From: MFD04580-c1 sp963702995
Lineage (GTDB): Bacteria; Planctomycetota; Phycisphaerae; Tepidisphaerales; Tepidisphaeraceae
Reading direction: 5' to 3'
Assembly: GCA_963702995.1 (NCBI GenBank)
Contig: OY969783.1
Location: forward strand, 6,386,001 to 6,450,000
DNA length: 64,000 bases
Shown: piece by piece, positions 1-9,366 of the stretch
How positions within the stretch are numbered: position 1 is the stretch's first letter
Layout: every line of letters begins with the position of its first letter
Notes under the pieces: generated by a model
Database searches by the model: none
What the model saw: only the letters and a program-made list of their open reading frames with translations
What the model was told of the DNA's origin: nothing
Made by a program: the position numbers and the translations under genes

Positions 1-587
1 TTTACGACCCCGCCGAAGGGTCGGTCACCCTCGACGGCCGCGACTTACCGTCGATCCCCCGGTCGAGCCTCCGCAGCCATTTCGCCTTGGTTCAGCAGGA
101 GACGTTCCTGTTCAACGACAGCATTCTGGACAACATCCGCTACGGATCGCCCGAAGCGCCCATGGACGCGATCGTCGCGGCCGCCCGCGCCGCCAACGCC
201 CACGACTTCATCTCGCAGCTACCCAACGGCTACGAAACGCGCGTCGGCGAGCGGGGTGTCCGGCTCAGCGGCGGCCAGAAACAGCGCATCAGCATCGCGC
301 GGGCGTTCCTGTCCAACCCCACCATTCTTCTGCTCGACGAGCCGACGAGCAGCGTCGAGCCTGACGCCGAGGCCGCGATCATCGCCGCCCTGGATCGCCT
401 GATGGCCGGGCGCACCACGGTCCTCACGAGCCACCGCCCAAGCCTGATCCAACAAGCGGACTTTGTGTACGTCGTCGAAGGCGGCCGCATCGCCGAGCAG
501 GGGACGCCCAACGAGCTGCTCCACCGGGACGGCTGGTTTTCGCGGTTCATGCGATCCGCGGAAGAGCCGGTGGCAGCGCTGACCTGA
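1..587 (+). CDS. ABC exporter ATP-binding domain, C-terminal part (5' truncated by window edge)
   Basis: The reading frame is open from base 3 and runs off the left edge; only about 194 residues of the nucleotide-binding domain are visible. In order: Q-loop (ALVQQETFLFNDSILDNI), ABC signature LSGGQKQR, Walker B ILLLDEPTSSVEP, and H-loop TSHRPS. The Walker A motif lies outside the window. The Q-loop context 'FNDSILDNIRYG' and a C-terminus ending soon after the H-loop are typical of half-transporter exporters of the MsbA/MdlB type, where a six-helix membrane domain precedes the ATPase. That membrane domain is inferred, not seen. The substrate cannot be told. The protein would act at the inner membrane as a dimer. 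Confidence 0.9.
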   Translation, partial: YDPAEGSVTLDGRDLPSIPRSSLRSHFALVQQETFLFNDSILDNIRYGSPEAPMDAIVAAARAANAHDFISQLPNGYETRVGERGVRLSGGQKQRISIARAFLSNPTILLLDEPTSSVEPDAEAAIIAALDRLMAGRTTVLTSHRPSLIQQADFVYVVEGGRIAEQGTPNELLHRDGWFSRFMRSAEEPVAALT

Positions 588-1038
588 GCCGGCGGGCCAG
601 CGATTGTGATCCGCGACACGCGGGAGCGGTCATGGTTCGGCGATCCCGGGCCAGCCGCTCATGGTCGCCAACCCTTTCTGAATGTCTGCTAAACCATTCG
701 CACCATCCTTGCCCGATAACACCCGTGGCGACCGACAAGCCGCAGGCGGAGCGGCGTCGTCGGCATCGGCTGCGCGCGCCGACGATCAGGGGTGAATCGA
801 CTGTAACGGCATGGCTCGCGCGCCGCGGAGGCGCGTGAAAGGTAACACGCCCAAATTGTCATTGTCGAAACGTGCCCAGCCCCTTAAACGGTGATCTCCT
901 GACCGGGCATTCTTTGCCTGCCGACGGTTATGGTGAATGATGAGCGCCGGGCGATATGTTCTTCATGGGCCGCCGGCAGCAGGCCGAAGCGGCCGGTGAC
1001 GCGCGCCGAGCGTGATCGCGCAACCTAGCGGAGAGGAT
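588..1038. other. gene-free stretch
   Basis: No credible gene. A 68-residue frame at 632-838 is Arg-rich with no ribosome-binding site and reads like a random GC-rich frame. The stretch presumably carries the promoter of the LEPR/delta-60 gene downstream, but I see no convincing -35/-10 pair. Confidence 0.5.
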
Positions 1039-4000
1039 ATGTACAAGAAGACGAGCGGGTTGCGCGGCCGCACGCTGCGCCTGGCCGGATCTACCGACAT
1101 GCGTGGCGAGATCATGCAACGGGCGGCGGTGGAACCCCTCGAACGGCGCGTCCTGCTGAGCGGCTCGGGCGAAGACGGAGCCGGCGGCCCGCGGATATCG
1201 ATCGATGCTCCCACCGTCGTCAGCGCCGACGCGCCCGTGACCGTAACGGTCACCTTCACCGATTCAGGCGGCCTCCAGGCCGATTCGTTCAAGGTGAACA
1301 AGATCTCCGTCGGCCGCGGCGACGGCCACGGCAGGGGCCTCACGCTCACCGAGATCAGCGGCGCCCTCTCCGCGGACGGCACGTCATACGTCGCGCAATT
1401 CGCGGTCGCCGGCCCGAACGGCCCGTGGAGCGCCGCGGATGACGGGTCCTACTCCGTCACGGTCAACCCCAAGGCGATCCGCAACGGGGCCGACCATAGC
1501 TCGGCGGCGAGCAGCGCGCCCCTGATCGTCAACTTGCCCCCGCCCACGAGCGGCCCCATCGACACGACCCCTCCGACCGCCGTCATCGTCCCGCCCCAGA
1601 ACGTGACGACGTTCCAAGCCCCGGGCGAGACGGTTCAAGTGACCTTCTCCGACAACGCGGCCATCCAGGCCGCGAGCGTCGGCGTGAATGATCTGCTGGT
1701 CACCGGGCCGGCCGGCGTCCTGCGCGTCACGTCCGTCTCTATGTCGCCGACAACCGACGCGGCGTCTATCGTCGCAACGTTCACGGTCCAGGCGCCCGGC
1801 GGCGGGTGGCAGCCGGAGGCGAACGGCACGTACCTGGTCAACCTCGTGCCCGGCTCGGTTATCGACAGCAGCGGGAACCCCGTCGGCGCGGCCGCGCCGG
1901 CGTCGTTCACCGTGCAGGTCGTCCGCCCGACCCCTCCCGTAGCCACCATCACGCCGATCGCACCCGTCGTGGCGGCGGGCCTTTCATCTGAAACGATCCG
2001 GGTCACCTATACCGACAACGTCGCTGTCGATATCAACACCATCGACGTGAACGACATCACCGTGACCGCGCCCGGCGGGACCGCTCCGCTCAGCGTCACC
2101 GGCGTCACCATCGAGCCCTCCGGCAGCCCGCAGTCGGTGACGGCGGTCTACACCGTGGCGGCGCCGGGCGGCGCGTTCGACCTGTCGAAGGACGGGACGT
2201 ACACCGTTGCCCTCGCCCCCGGGCAGGTGACCGATACCAGCGGCACGCCGGCGGCCGTTGTCTCCGCGACGTTCGCGGTCAACATCGTGGCCCCGCCGCC
2301 GCCGGTGGATACAGGGTTCAGCGGTGGCGTCGTGAGCAGCGGGTTCGTCGCGGAAAGCGCCGTCGCCGGCGCGAACAACCAGATCGTGCTCGTCGGCCGC
2401 ACCGGCGACCTGGCGACCGGAACATCCCAGGGCGTCGTCGAGCGACTGAACGCCGACGGCAGCGTGGACCTCTCATTCGGCCACGGCGGCCGCCTGGCTT
2501 CGGCTTCGGGCTTGAACGAAGCGTATTACGCGGTCGCGATGCTGCCCGATGGTGGGGTCGTCGCCGCGGGCACCCGGCAAGGCGATTTTGTCCTCACCCG
2601 CTTTCGCGCCGACGGCTCGCTCGACGGCCAATTCGGCGCCGGAGGCTCTGTCGTCACGGACCTCGGCGCGGCCGACGACACGGCATATGCCGTGACCGTC
2701 GCCCCGGATGGATCGATCGTCGCCGCGGGCGGGTCGGGCGGGAGCTTCGCCTTTGCGCGTTACCGCGGCGATGGATCGCTGGACACCTTCTTCGGCCAAC
2801 GGGGCAAGGCGCTCTATGCGATGGGGGCGGGGCCGAATGTGGTCGGCGGGGTCGCGATCGAGCCGGACGGCTCCATTGTCGCAGCGGGAGCGAGCGGCGC
2901 CACCGTGGCGCTGCTCCGTCTCACCCCCGACGGCGCCGAAGACCCGTCATTCGGAGTCGGCGGCGCATTGACTATCGCCAACCTTCAGACGCGCCAGGAC
3001 CTCGGCTCGACCGACCATACCGAAGGGGTGGCGCTTCAGCCGGACGGAAAGATCCTCGTCGCCAACCGCACCGCGAGCGGTCATTTCGGGGTGCTGCGGC
3101 TCAATCCCGACGGTACGCCCGACACCACCTTCGGGACCGGCGGGGCCGTGACGGCCAATTTCGGCGGCGATGACGACGCGGACGCGGTCCGTGTCCAGGG
3201 CGATGGCGAGATCATTGTCATCGGCACGAGCAGCGCCGGCGGGTCGGCGCGGATCGCCGTCGCCGCGTTCGGCCGCGATGGCACGCCCGACCCGACCTTC
3301 GGGACCGGCGGCCAGTTCACCATTGATGGCTCGGTCTTCACCAACGGCCGGGCGATTCACATCGGCGACCTGTTCCTGCACGCCTTTGGGGACATTCAGT
3401 CAAATGGAAAGCTGGTCGTCGGCAGTTCGGACGGCTCGGCCGCCGCCACCACCTCCTCGGCTCTGCGCCGACTGAACGTTCCCGGGACCGGCCTGCTCGG
3501 CCAGTTCGGTTCAATCGGACGGAAGAACCAGCGCCTCACCTTCGTCAATGCCGCGGGCGCGCGCGTGACGCTGGGTTTGAAGGGCCCGGGGACCGGGCAG
3601 GCTTATTTCGACGGCACCGAGGTTGACATCGTGCTCGCCGGGACCACCGCCACGACCGCGGTAACGATCAAGACCAGGGGCGGGAACGGGCGGGCCGCCG
3701 TGCGAGACATCCAGGCGGACGGGCCGCTTCGCTCGCTGATCGCCAACACCACCGACCTTTCCGGAACGCTTTTCGTCCACGGGACGATCGGCAAGCTGAT
3801 GATCGGGTCCCTGACGGGGACCGTGGCGGCGTCCGGGGCGATCGGCGCGGTCGAGATCGCGGGGGCCGTTACCGGAGCCATGATCCTCAGCGGCCCAGAC
3901 CTGGGGGCCGATAACAAGCTTGGCGGAGCGGGCGCCGCGGCCGACGCTTTTGCGGCCGGCGCTATTGGAAAAGTCCACGTCGGCGGGGCGATCACGGCTT

Positions 4001-4215
4001 CGATAGTCGCCGCTGGCCTGGACCCGGTGAACGGAGTCTTCCTCGACGCGGATGATCGACTGATCGGCGGCGTTAAGAGCCGCATCGGCTCGATCTCGGC
4101 CGCGGCTTGCGACCCCGCCACTCGATTCGTCGCCGGCGCGTTCGGGCAGGCACGGCTCCCCAAACGTCTCGACCCGTTGAAAGACGCGCGGTTCGAGATC
4201 CCGGCCTCGGCGTGA
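1039..4215 (+). CDS. secreted LEPR-XLL / Ig-like / delta-60 repeat protein (paralogue 1)
   Basis: Large predicted extracellular protein of about 1058 residues. The start is ATG 1039, preceded by GGAGAGG, in preference to a GTG nine codons upstream. Near residue 32 lies the motif EPLERRVLLSG, the planctomycete LEPR-XLL N-terminal signature. Three Ig-like modules follow (about residues 45-420; the second opens DTTPPTAVI and all carry 'APGG.W/F...G.YTV'). Next come delta-60 repeats (about 430-810; units such as RLNADGSVDLSFGHGG), expected to form a beta-propeller-like fold. A Gly/Ala-rich C-terminal domain of about 230 residues is shared with the three paralogues at 13.6-26.8 kb. It ends in RLPKRLDPLKDARFEI. 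Function unknown; a cell-surface or matrix role is inferred from architecture. The frame is intact. Confidence 0.88.
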   Translation: MYKKTSGLRGRTLRLAGSTDMRGEIMQRAAVEPLERRVLLSGSGEDGAGGPRISIDAPTVVSADAPVTVTVTFTDSGGLQADSFKVNKISVGRGDGHGRGLTLTEISGALSADGTSYVAQFAVAGPNGPWSAADDGSYSVTVNPKAIRNGADHSSAASSAPLIVNLPPPTSGPIDTTPPTAVIVPPQNVTTFQAPGETVQVTFSDNAAIQAASVGVNDLLVTGPAGVLRVTSVSMSPTTDAASIVATFTVQAPGGGWQPEANGTYLVNLVPGSVIDSSGNPVGAAAPASFTVQVVRPTPPVATITPIAPVVAAGLSSETIRVTYTDNVAVDINTIDVNDITVTAPGGTAPLSVTGVTIEPSGSPQSVTAVYTVAAPGGAFDLSKDGTYTVALAPGQVTDTSGTPAAVVSATFAVNIVAPPPPVDTGFSGGVVSSGFVAESAVAGANNQIVLVGRTGDLATGTSQGVVERLNADGSVDLSFGHGGRLASASGLNEAYYAVAMLPDGGVVAAGTRQGDFVLTRFRADGSLDGQFGAGGSVVTDLGAADDTAYAVTVAPDGSIVAAGGSGGSFAFARYRGDGSLDTFFGQRGKALYAMGAGPNVVGGVAIEPDGSIVAAGASGATVALLRLTPDGAEDPSFGVGGALTIANLQTRQDLGSTDHTEGVALQPDGKILVANRTASGHFGVLRLNPDGTPDTTFGTGGAVTANFGGDDDADAVRVQGDGEIIVIGTSSAGGSARIAVAAFGRDGTPDPTFGTGGQFTIDGSVFTNGRAIHIGDLFLHAFGDIQSNGKLVVGSSDGSAAATTSSALRRLNVPGTGLLGQFGSIGRKNQRLTFVNAAGARVTLGLKGPGTGQAYFDGTEVDIVLAGTTATTAVTIKTRGGNGRAAVRDIQADGPLRSLIANTTDLSGTLFVHGTIGKLMIGSLTGTVAASGAIGAVEIAGAVTGAMILSGPDLGADNKLGGAGAAADAFAAGAIGKVHVGGAITASIVAAGLDPVNGVFLDADDRLIGGVKSRIGSISAAACDPATRFVAGAFGQARLPKRLDPLKDARFEIPASA

Positions 4216-4722
4216 GCGGGCCAATGGGCCGCTCGGGCTGTGCATGGTCCGCATAACCAGCGGGAAGGCGCCACCCGGCGCCGCCCCTGTCACGTTCACC
4301 ATAAAAGGCGCCGGCGGCGATCGAAGCACCCTCCGCAAGCGGGTGCTTCCCCCCGTCCGATAAGATCCCGACTTGCAATACTTGCGACCCGGCATCGGCC
4401 GCGTATCCGGCATCTCCGGCACCGTTTCAACCTGGGGGGGGCGAATTTGATGTTCCGACCCTCTTTCCCGGGTTCCCGCCTCACGTCACCTGATCTGCCG
4501 CCGATGAGAAGTGCGGATGATTCGGGCGCCATGACCGTACTGGCAGCCGAATCTCCCCCGTCTTCTCGGCCCTGTGTCGCGCCAGACGACTCAAGGCAGC
4601 GAGAGCACGGAGTGGTTGGTCACGTGACGGCTGGAGCCGTCTTGCGTGGCCGAATGGACTTCTTGTCGTTTTGGCCGCCGGCGATGCTTTACCAACAGGT
4701 CGCGGCTGGCCCGGAGGGATTC
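4216..4722. other. gene-free stretch
   Basis: About 500 bases between two plus-strand genes. The downstream frame stays open through much of it, but the ribosome-binding site GGAGGG and signal peptide at 4713-4800 place the real start at 4723. No RNA gene, repeat or clear promoter seen. Confidence 0.5.
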
Positions 4723-6695
4723 ATGGAGCGTCATTCGATCATCAAGAGTGCGGCCGCCGCCGCGGTGGCCGCCATCGCCTCCGCTACGAGCATCGTGAGC
4801 GGCGGCGTCAATGTCGGCGTCGATATCCGGGTTGGCGTGCCTCTTCCCCCGCCGCCGCCGGCGGTTGTCGTTGAAGAGCACGTCTCATACGACACCTACG
4901 TCGTCGGCTTCCGCCGCAACCTGTACGACGCGGATTGGCGCCTTCGGACGGCGCAGCGGGAAGAGTTCCTCGCCACGCAGGACCTCGACGCCGCCCGCCG
5001 CCATGAAGGTGAAGTCGCCGTCGCCCTGGAAGAGCAGGAAGGCGTCGTGGCGCAGTGGGGCCAGCGCGTCGCCGAATCCGACGCCGCGTTGGCGGCCGCC
5101 CGCGCCGCCGCCGGCCGAGCCGCCGACGAAGCGGCCGAGGCCCGCCTTCGCCTGGGCGCCCTCGAAAAGCGCATCGCCACCGCCCGCGCCGACCTCGACG
5201 CCTCGCGCACGCTTCGCGATGCCGGCGGCGTCGCCGACGCGGAAAAGCGAATTCGCGACAACGAGGCCGCCGCCGGAGCGGCCGACGCCGGCCTTCGCAG
5301 CGCCGAGGGCCGCCTCGGCGCCCTGCGTGCCGCCGAGGAAGCGGCCGCGGCGGTCGAAGCCAACCGCGGCGCCCTCGCCGCCGCCCGCGAGCGCATCCCC
5401 GGCCTTCGCGACGCGCTGAACGGCGCGCACGACGCCGTCTTCGTCGCCCAGGACCGGCTGACCGCCTGCCATGAGCGCGTCTGTGTCGCCCTGCACGACC
5501 GCGATGAGTCGCTCTGGCTGATCTATCGCGACGACATCACGTTCGGCCGCATCGAGCCGGCGGCGGTTGGGTTCAGCATCGACCTGAACGCCTTCGGCGG
5601 CCGCATGCCGCGCGACCCCGAGGTGCTGCACGCTTACTTTGTCCATGACGTCGGCTTCTGGCGGGAACGCCCGGTCGAGATCGAGACGCGCATCGTCGCG
5701 GTCGATCACGTGACCGAAATCACGCGGATCCGCGAAGTGCAGCGCGTCCGCGAGCCGGAGTTCGCGGTGGTCGCCTCGTTCGAGACGAACGTGACGATCG
5801 AGGATCGCCGGCACTTCGCCGAGCGTGTCGTGGTTGAGCGCGACCGCTACAAGACCGAGGTCGTCGAGCGCAAGGCCGCCGCCGCTGAGCACCGCGCTCT
5901 GCGCGTGAACGAGATCGAGCGCGCCGAGGCGAAGGCGATCGTCATGAAAGCCCACGCCGAGGCGAAGGCCACCGAAATGACCGCCCACGCCAACGCCAAG
6001 GCGACCGAGATGCAGGCCCATGCCGACGCGAAAGCGACCGAGATGACGGCCCACGGCAACGCCAAGGCGACCGAGATGACCGCTCATGCCGACGCGAAGG
6101 CGACCGAAATGACGGCTCACGGCAACGCCAAGGCGACCGAGATGACCGCCCACGCCGACGCGAAGTCAACCGAAATGGCGGCCAAGGCCGATTCGAAGGC
6201 GACCGTGATGAAGGCGCACGCGGACGCGAAGTCTACCGAGATGACTTCACACGCCGACGCCAAGGCCACCGAGACCAGGCCCGCGCCGATGCCAAGTCAA
6301 CCGACGTGACCTCGCACGCCGACGCCAGGGCCACCGAGACCAAGGCCCGCGCCGATGCGAAGTCCACCGAGGTGACCTCGCATGCCGACGCGAAGTCGCA
6401 GGAGACGCGAGCGAAGGCGGATACGAAGGGCCAGGAGGCCCGCGCCAAGGCCGATTCGCGCTCGCCCGACGTTCGGCGGCCGTCGGCGGACGACCCACGC
6501 TCCAAGTCGCCGCGTGATTCGGTTGGTTCGTCGCGGGACTACTCGTCGCCCGACCCGCGCAACAGCCGCGACCCGGGCGCCAGCACCAGCCGCGACCCCA
6601 AGAGCGCTAAGGACAGCCGTTCGGCGAAGAATTCGAAGGACCCGCGAAGCGGTCGCGACGGTCAGGCTTCGACCGACCCGAACGCGCGGAATTAG
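4723..6695 (+). CDS. secreted coiled-coil protein with 11-residue tandem repeats (one frameshift)
   Basis: Start ATG 4723 with GGAGGG six bases upstream. The N-terminus MERHSIIKSAAAAAVAAIAS resembles a signal peptide and is followed by a Pro-rich segment. Residues about 60-240 are Ala/Glu/Arg-rich heptads, predicted coiled coil. A globular part follows (about 250-390). Then come at least twelve tandem copies of an 11-residue unit, consensus ATEMTAHADAK (33 nt), from about 5930. The tail is rich in Ser, Arg, Asp and Pro. The frame breaks near 6275: 'gagaccaggcccgc' lacks an A compared with the sister repeat 'gagaccaaggcccgc' at 6332, and the repeat resumes perfectly in the next frame until the stop at 6693-6695. 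I treat this as one gene. No family recognised; structural or surface role is a guess. Confidence 0.75.
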
Positions 6696-6744
6696 GCTTA
6701 ACTGGGATGGGTCGCTTCAGGGTGAAGCGTCCCTCTACAACTGA

Positions 6745-6784
6745 AAACCCGGCGGCTGGCGAGCGATCGCCGGCCGCCGGGTTT
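6745..6784. terminator. bidirectional terminator hairpin between convergent genes
   Basis: Near-perfect inverted repeat with arms AAACCCGGCGGC-TGGCGA and TCGCCGGCCGCCGGGTTT around a 4-base loop. It lies between the plus-strand tandem-repeat gene ending at 6695 and the minus-strand lgt ending at 6821. A/T tracts on both sides suit termination in both directions. Confidence 0.8.
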
Positions 6785-6820
6785 GTCGTTCGTACGATCG
6801 GTCTTGACAACCCCGGCCGC

Positions 6821-7832
6821 CTACGCCGTCGCGGGCGCGGCAAAAGGGCCACCGACCGGCTCGCCCGGGATCTGTTTCGGCCCCCGAAAGGAGAACCACA
6901 GCACCAAGCCCACACCAAAGAGGACGACGCTCATCACCATGCTGAAGCTCATGGGCGGGAGCGACGGAAGACTGTCTGACCCGCGCCCGACGAACGGCGG
7001 TTCGGCCCGCAGCATTTCGAGGATGAACCGCGTCGGCGACTCGATCAACACCATCAGCGCCAGCACACGTCCCGGCACGTGCGGAGTCGTGTAGTACGCG
7101 ACCAGCAGGGCAGCGATCAGCAACGCGGTGATCGTCGAATAAAGCTGGGACGGATGCAGCGGCGTCGAGTGCTCGGCCGCCGCGAGCCGGGATTCTTCGG
7201 TGTCCAGCGCCGCAGGGGCTTTTACGGCGGCCGAGCCCAGCCGCAACGGGCCCGGCACCTTGTGGTCCAGCGACTCGCCGTTCACACCCGCGACCTCGTT
7301 CAGATAGGGGTTGCTGTAGTACGGGAACCGAAGCGCCCAGGGGACCTCATGCGGGTCGCACTCGGCGCCGTAGCAGCAGCCGTTCAGGAAGCACCCGATG
7401 CGGCCGATCCCCAGCCCGATCATCACGCATGGTGCGGCGATGTCCATCACTTTCCGGATGGGCAGCTTGACCCAGACCACGTACCCGATCGAGCAGAATG
7501 CCGCCAGAATCAGCCCGCCATAGAACGTTAACCCGCCGCTGCGGATGTTGATCGCATCGACGAAATTCGCCCAGGCGGTCCGATCCGCCCGGGTGTACTG
7601 CGGCAGGTTCTCCAGGACATGGGACAGGCGCGAGCCGGCGATGCCGCTCACGCAGCGCGATCAACCCGGTGTTGACGAGTAGCTCGGGGTCAATCCCGCT
7701 GTGGCGGCCCAGGTACTTGCCCAGCTCCAGGCACAAGAAGAACCCCAGGACCAGCATCACCCCAAACGCATGGACAGGCGTTCCGCCGACCCATGGCAGC
7801 CAATCCGGCAGGTGGAAAAGGATCTGATGCAT
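6821..7832 (-). CDS. lgt: prolipoprotein diacylglyceryl transferase (frameshifted)
   Basis: Lgt transfers diacylglycerol from phosphatidylglycerol to the lipobox cysteine of prolipoproteins at the inner membrane. The N-terminal part (MHQILFHLPDWLPWVGGTPV, membrane helices) starts at 7832. The rest, from SGIAGSRLSHVLENLPQY on, lies in another frame. It holds the family landmarks GIGRIGCFLNGCCYG and HPSQLYS and several membrane helices, and ends in a hydrophobic C-terminus. The switch is near 7651-7654, where one extra base separates ...NTGLIAL from VSGIAG. The two pieces together give about 335 residues, within the range of larger planctomycete Lgt proteins. Last gene of a probable htrA-panC-panD-lgt run. 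Because Lgt is normally essential and single-copy, a sequence error is more likely than a dead gene. Confidence 0.88.
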
Positions 7833-7919
7833 GACCGTTCCTATTGACTGGGCGCCGCCGAATCGGAGGCGGCCGATTGTAGCGTCGGCGCCTGGCGATG
7901 TCCGGGAGGCAAGGAGAGG

Positions 7920-8294
7920 CTACAGCGTGCTGGCGTGCTCGATCGTTTCGACCGCCTTGTTCGCGGCGTCTACGATTACCACCCGCGATCGATGCTCCGC
8001 GATTTCGCGGGCATCCGCTAAGACGAAGCTCATGACGATCACCCGGTGGCCGACCGAGGTCAGCCGGGCGGCCGCCCCGTTCACTCCGATGATCCCGCTG
8101 CCGGGCTCGCCGACGATGATATAAGTTTCGAACCGGTTGCCGTTATCACAGTCCGCGACGATGACGGCTTCGTTCGGCAGCAGACCGCTCGCATGCAGCA
8201 ATTCCGGATCGATGGTAATGCTGCCGTGGTAGTTCACGTCGGTGAAGGTAACGGTCGCCCGATGGATCTTGGCTTTCAAGAGTTTCGTGAGCAT
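7920..8294 (-). CDS. panD: aspartate 1-decarboxylase
   Basis: Makes beta-alanine from L-aspartate for pantothenate and CoA synthesis. The 124-residue length is typical. The self-cleavage site Gly24-Ser25 is present in YHGSITID; autocleavage creates the pyruvoyl cofactor on Ser25. Other family stretches are visible: LLPNEAVIVADCDNGNRFETY, and GEPGSGIIGVNGAAARL, the conserved N-G-A-A-A-R region. It lies about 100 bases downstream of panC on the same strand, so the two pantothenate genes are probably co-transcribed. No lesion seen. Confidence 0.96.
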   Translation of the reverse strand: MLTKLLKAKIHRATVTFTDVNYHGSITIDPELLHASGLLPNEAVIVADCDNGNRFETYIIVGEPGSGIIGVNGAAARLTSVGHRVIVMSFVLADAREIAEHRSRVVIVDAANKAVETIEHASTL

Positions 8295-8393
8295 TCGACC
8301 GCTTGATTGTAAAGGATTAGCGGCGCGGAGGGTATAGCGGCCGATGCCGGCGGCGGAACGCCCTCGTCCGGTCAGGAAGGGATGAAAGGGGAG

Positions 8394-9227
8394 CTACGGC
8401 CGGAGGATGATGTTGTCGATCAGCCGTGTCTTGCCGACCCGTGCCGCAACCGCCATCACGGTAGGGCTGGTGATCACCTCGACCGTCTTCAGCGTCAGCG
8501 GATCGACGCTGGCCACATAGTCGATGGACAAATGCTTCTCTAGCATCGCCTTCTGCATGGTCGTCAGGAGCCGATTGGTCTGGCGGACGCCGGCATCAAA
8601 TTCGGCCTGTGCCAGGCGTAGCCCTCGGCTGATGGAGAGGCCTTTCTCCCGCTCCTCGGCCGAGAGGTACTGATTGCGGCTGCTCATCGCCATACCGTCC
8701 GGGTCGCGCAGCGTCGGGCATGCGACCATGTCGATGTTGAAGTTGAGCGACTCCACCATCGCCGTCAGGATGCGGAGCTGCTGGAAGTCCTTCTCGCCAA
8801 AACAGGCGACGTCGGGCCTGATGATGTTGAAGAGCTTGGCGACGACCTGACAGACGCCTTTGAAATGCCCGGGGCGGTGTTTTCCTTCCAACACCGCCGA
8901 CAGTTGCGGCAGGTCGACGACGACATCGGCGTCGCCGGGTCGATACACCTCTTCGGGCGCGGGGTGGAAAACGAGATCAACTCCGGCCTGCTCGCACTTT
9001 TCCAGGTCCTGGTCGATCGGACGCGGGTATCGGTTGAAATCTTCGTTCGCCCCGAATTGCGTCGGGTTCACAAAGATGCTGACGATGACATGCTGTGCAT
9101 GCCCGCGGGCCACCTCGATCAGGGAGAGGTGCCCAGCATGCAGCGCCCCCATCGTCGGCACCAGCGCCAGCTTCCCCAGCTCGCCACGCGCCTGCCGCAT
9201 GCCCGAAATCGTGTTCAGGACGTTCAT
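8394..9227 (-). CDS. panC: pantoate--beta-alanine ligase (pantothenate synthetase)
   Basis: Joins pantoate and beta-alanine with ATP to give pantothenate, using the product of the adjacent panD. Diagnostic motifs: PTMGALHAGHLSLI (HIGH-type nucleotide-binding motif), FVNPTQFGANEDFNRYPR, the GKHRPGHFKGVCQVV loop, FGEKDFQQL, and SSRNQYLSAEER (KMSKS-like). The frame is open further upstream, but family alignment favours ATG 9227 (MNVLNTISGMRQAR), giving 277 residues. A second ATG two codons earlier (9233) is an equal alternative, and neither has a strong Shine-Dalgarno. The start is about 140 bases downstream of the HtrA-like stop. Confidence 0.96.
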   Translation of the reverse strand: MNVLNTISGMRQARGELGKLALVPTMGALHAGHLSLIEVARGHAQHVIVSIFVNPTQFGANEDFNRYPRPIDQDLEKCEQAGVDLVFHPAPEEVYRPGDADVVVDLPQLSAVLEGKHRPGHFKGVCQVVAKLFNIIRPDVACFGEKDFQQLRILTAMVESLNFNIDMVACPTLRDPDGMAMSSRNQYLSAEEREKGLSISRGLRLAQAEFDAGVRQTNRLLTTMQKAMLEKHLSIDYVASVDPLTLKTVEVITSPTVMAVAARVGKTRLIDNIILRP

Positions 9228-9366
9228 CGGCATGAGCGTAAGCTGCGGCAACCGGATGGCAAGCCGGGATTTTCCGACGTGCTCGCGACGAAGCGCGCCG
9301 GCCCGAGCGGCCGACGCCGGCGAGCGGCCTGGCCACCGCGTGCCAGACCGCTCGCTGCTGCGGGTG

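Noticed and set aside
632..838. 68-codon plus-strand frame
   Set aside because: Arg/Ser-rich, no ribosome-binding site, ends at random; typical of non-coding GC-rich DNA.
4885..6153. Long minus-strand open frame (422 codons) opposite the tandem-repeat gene
   Set aside because: Shadow of a GC-rich, repetitive plus-strand gene; no ribosome-binding site, signal or family motif, while the plus-strand frame has a signal peptide and strong Shine-Dalgarno.
5930..6480. CRISPR array
   Set aside because: The 33-nt units are contiguous without spacers and encode an in-frame peptide repeat; no cas genes.
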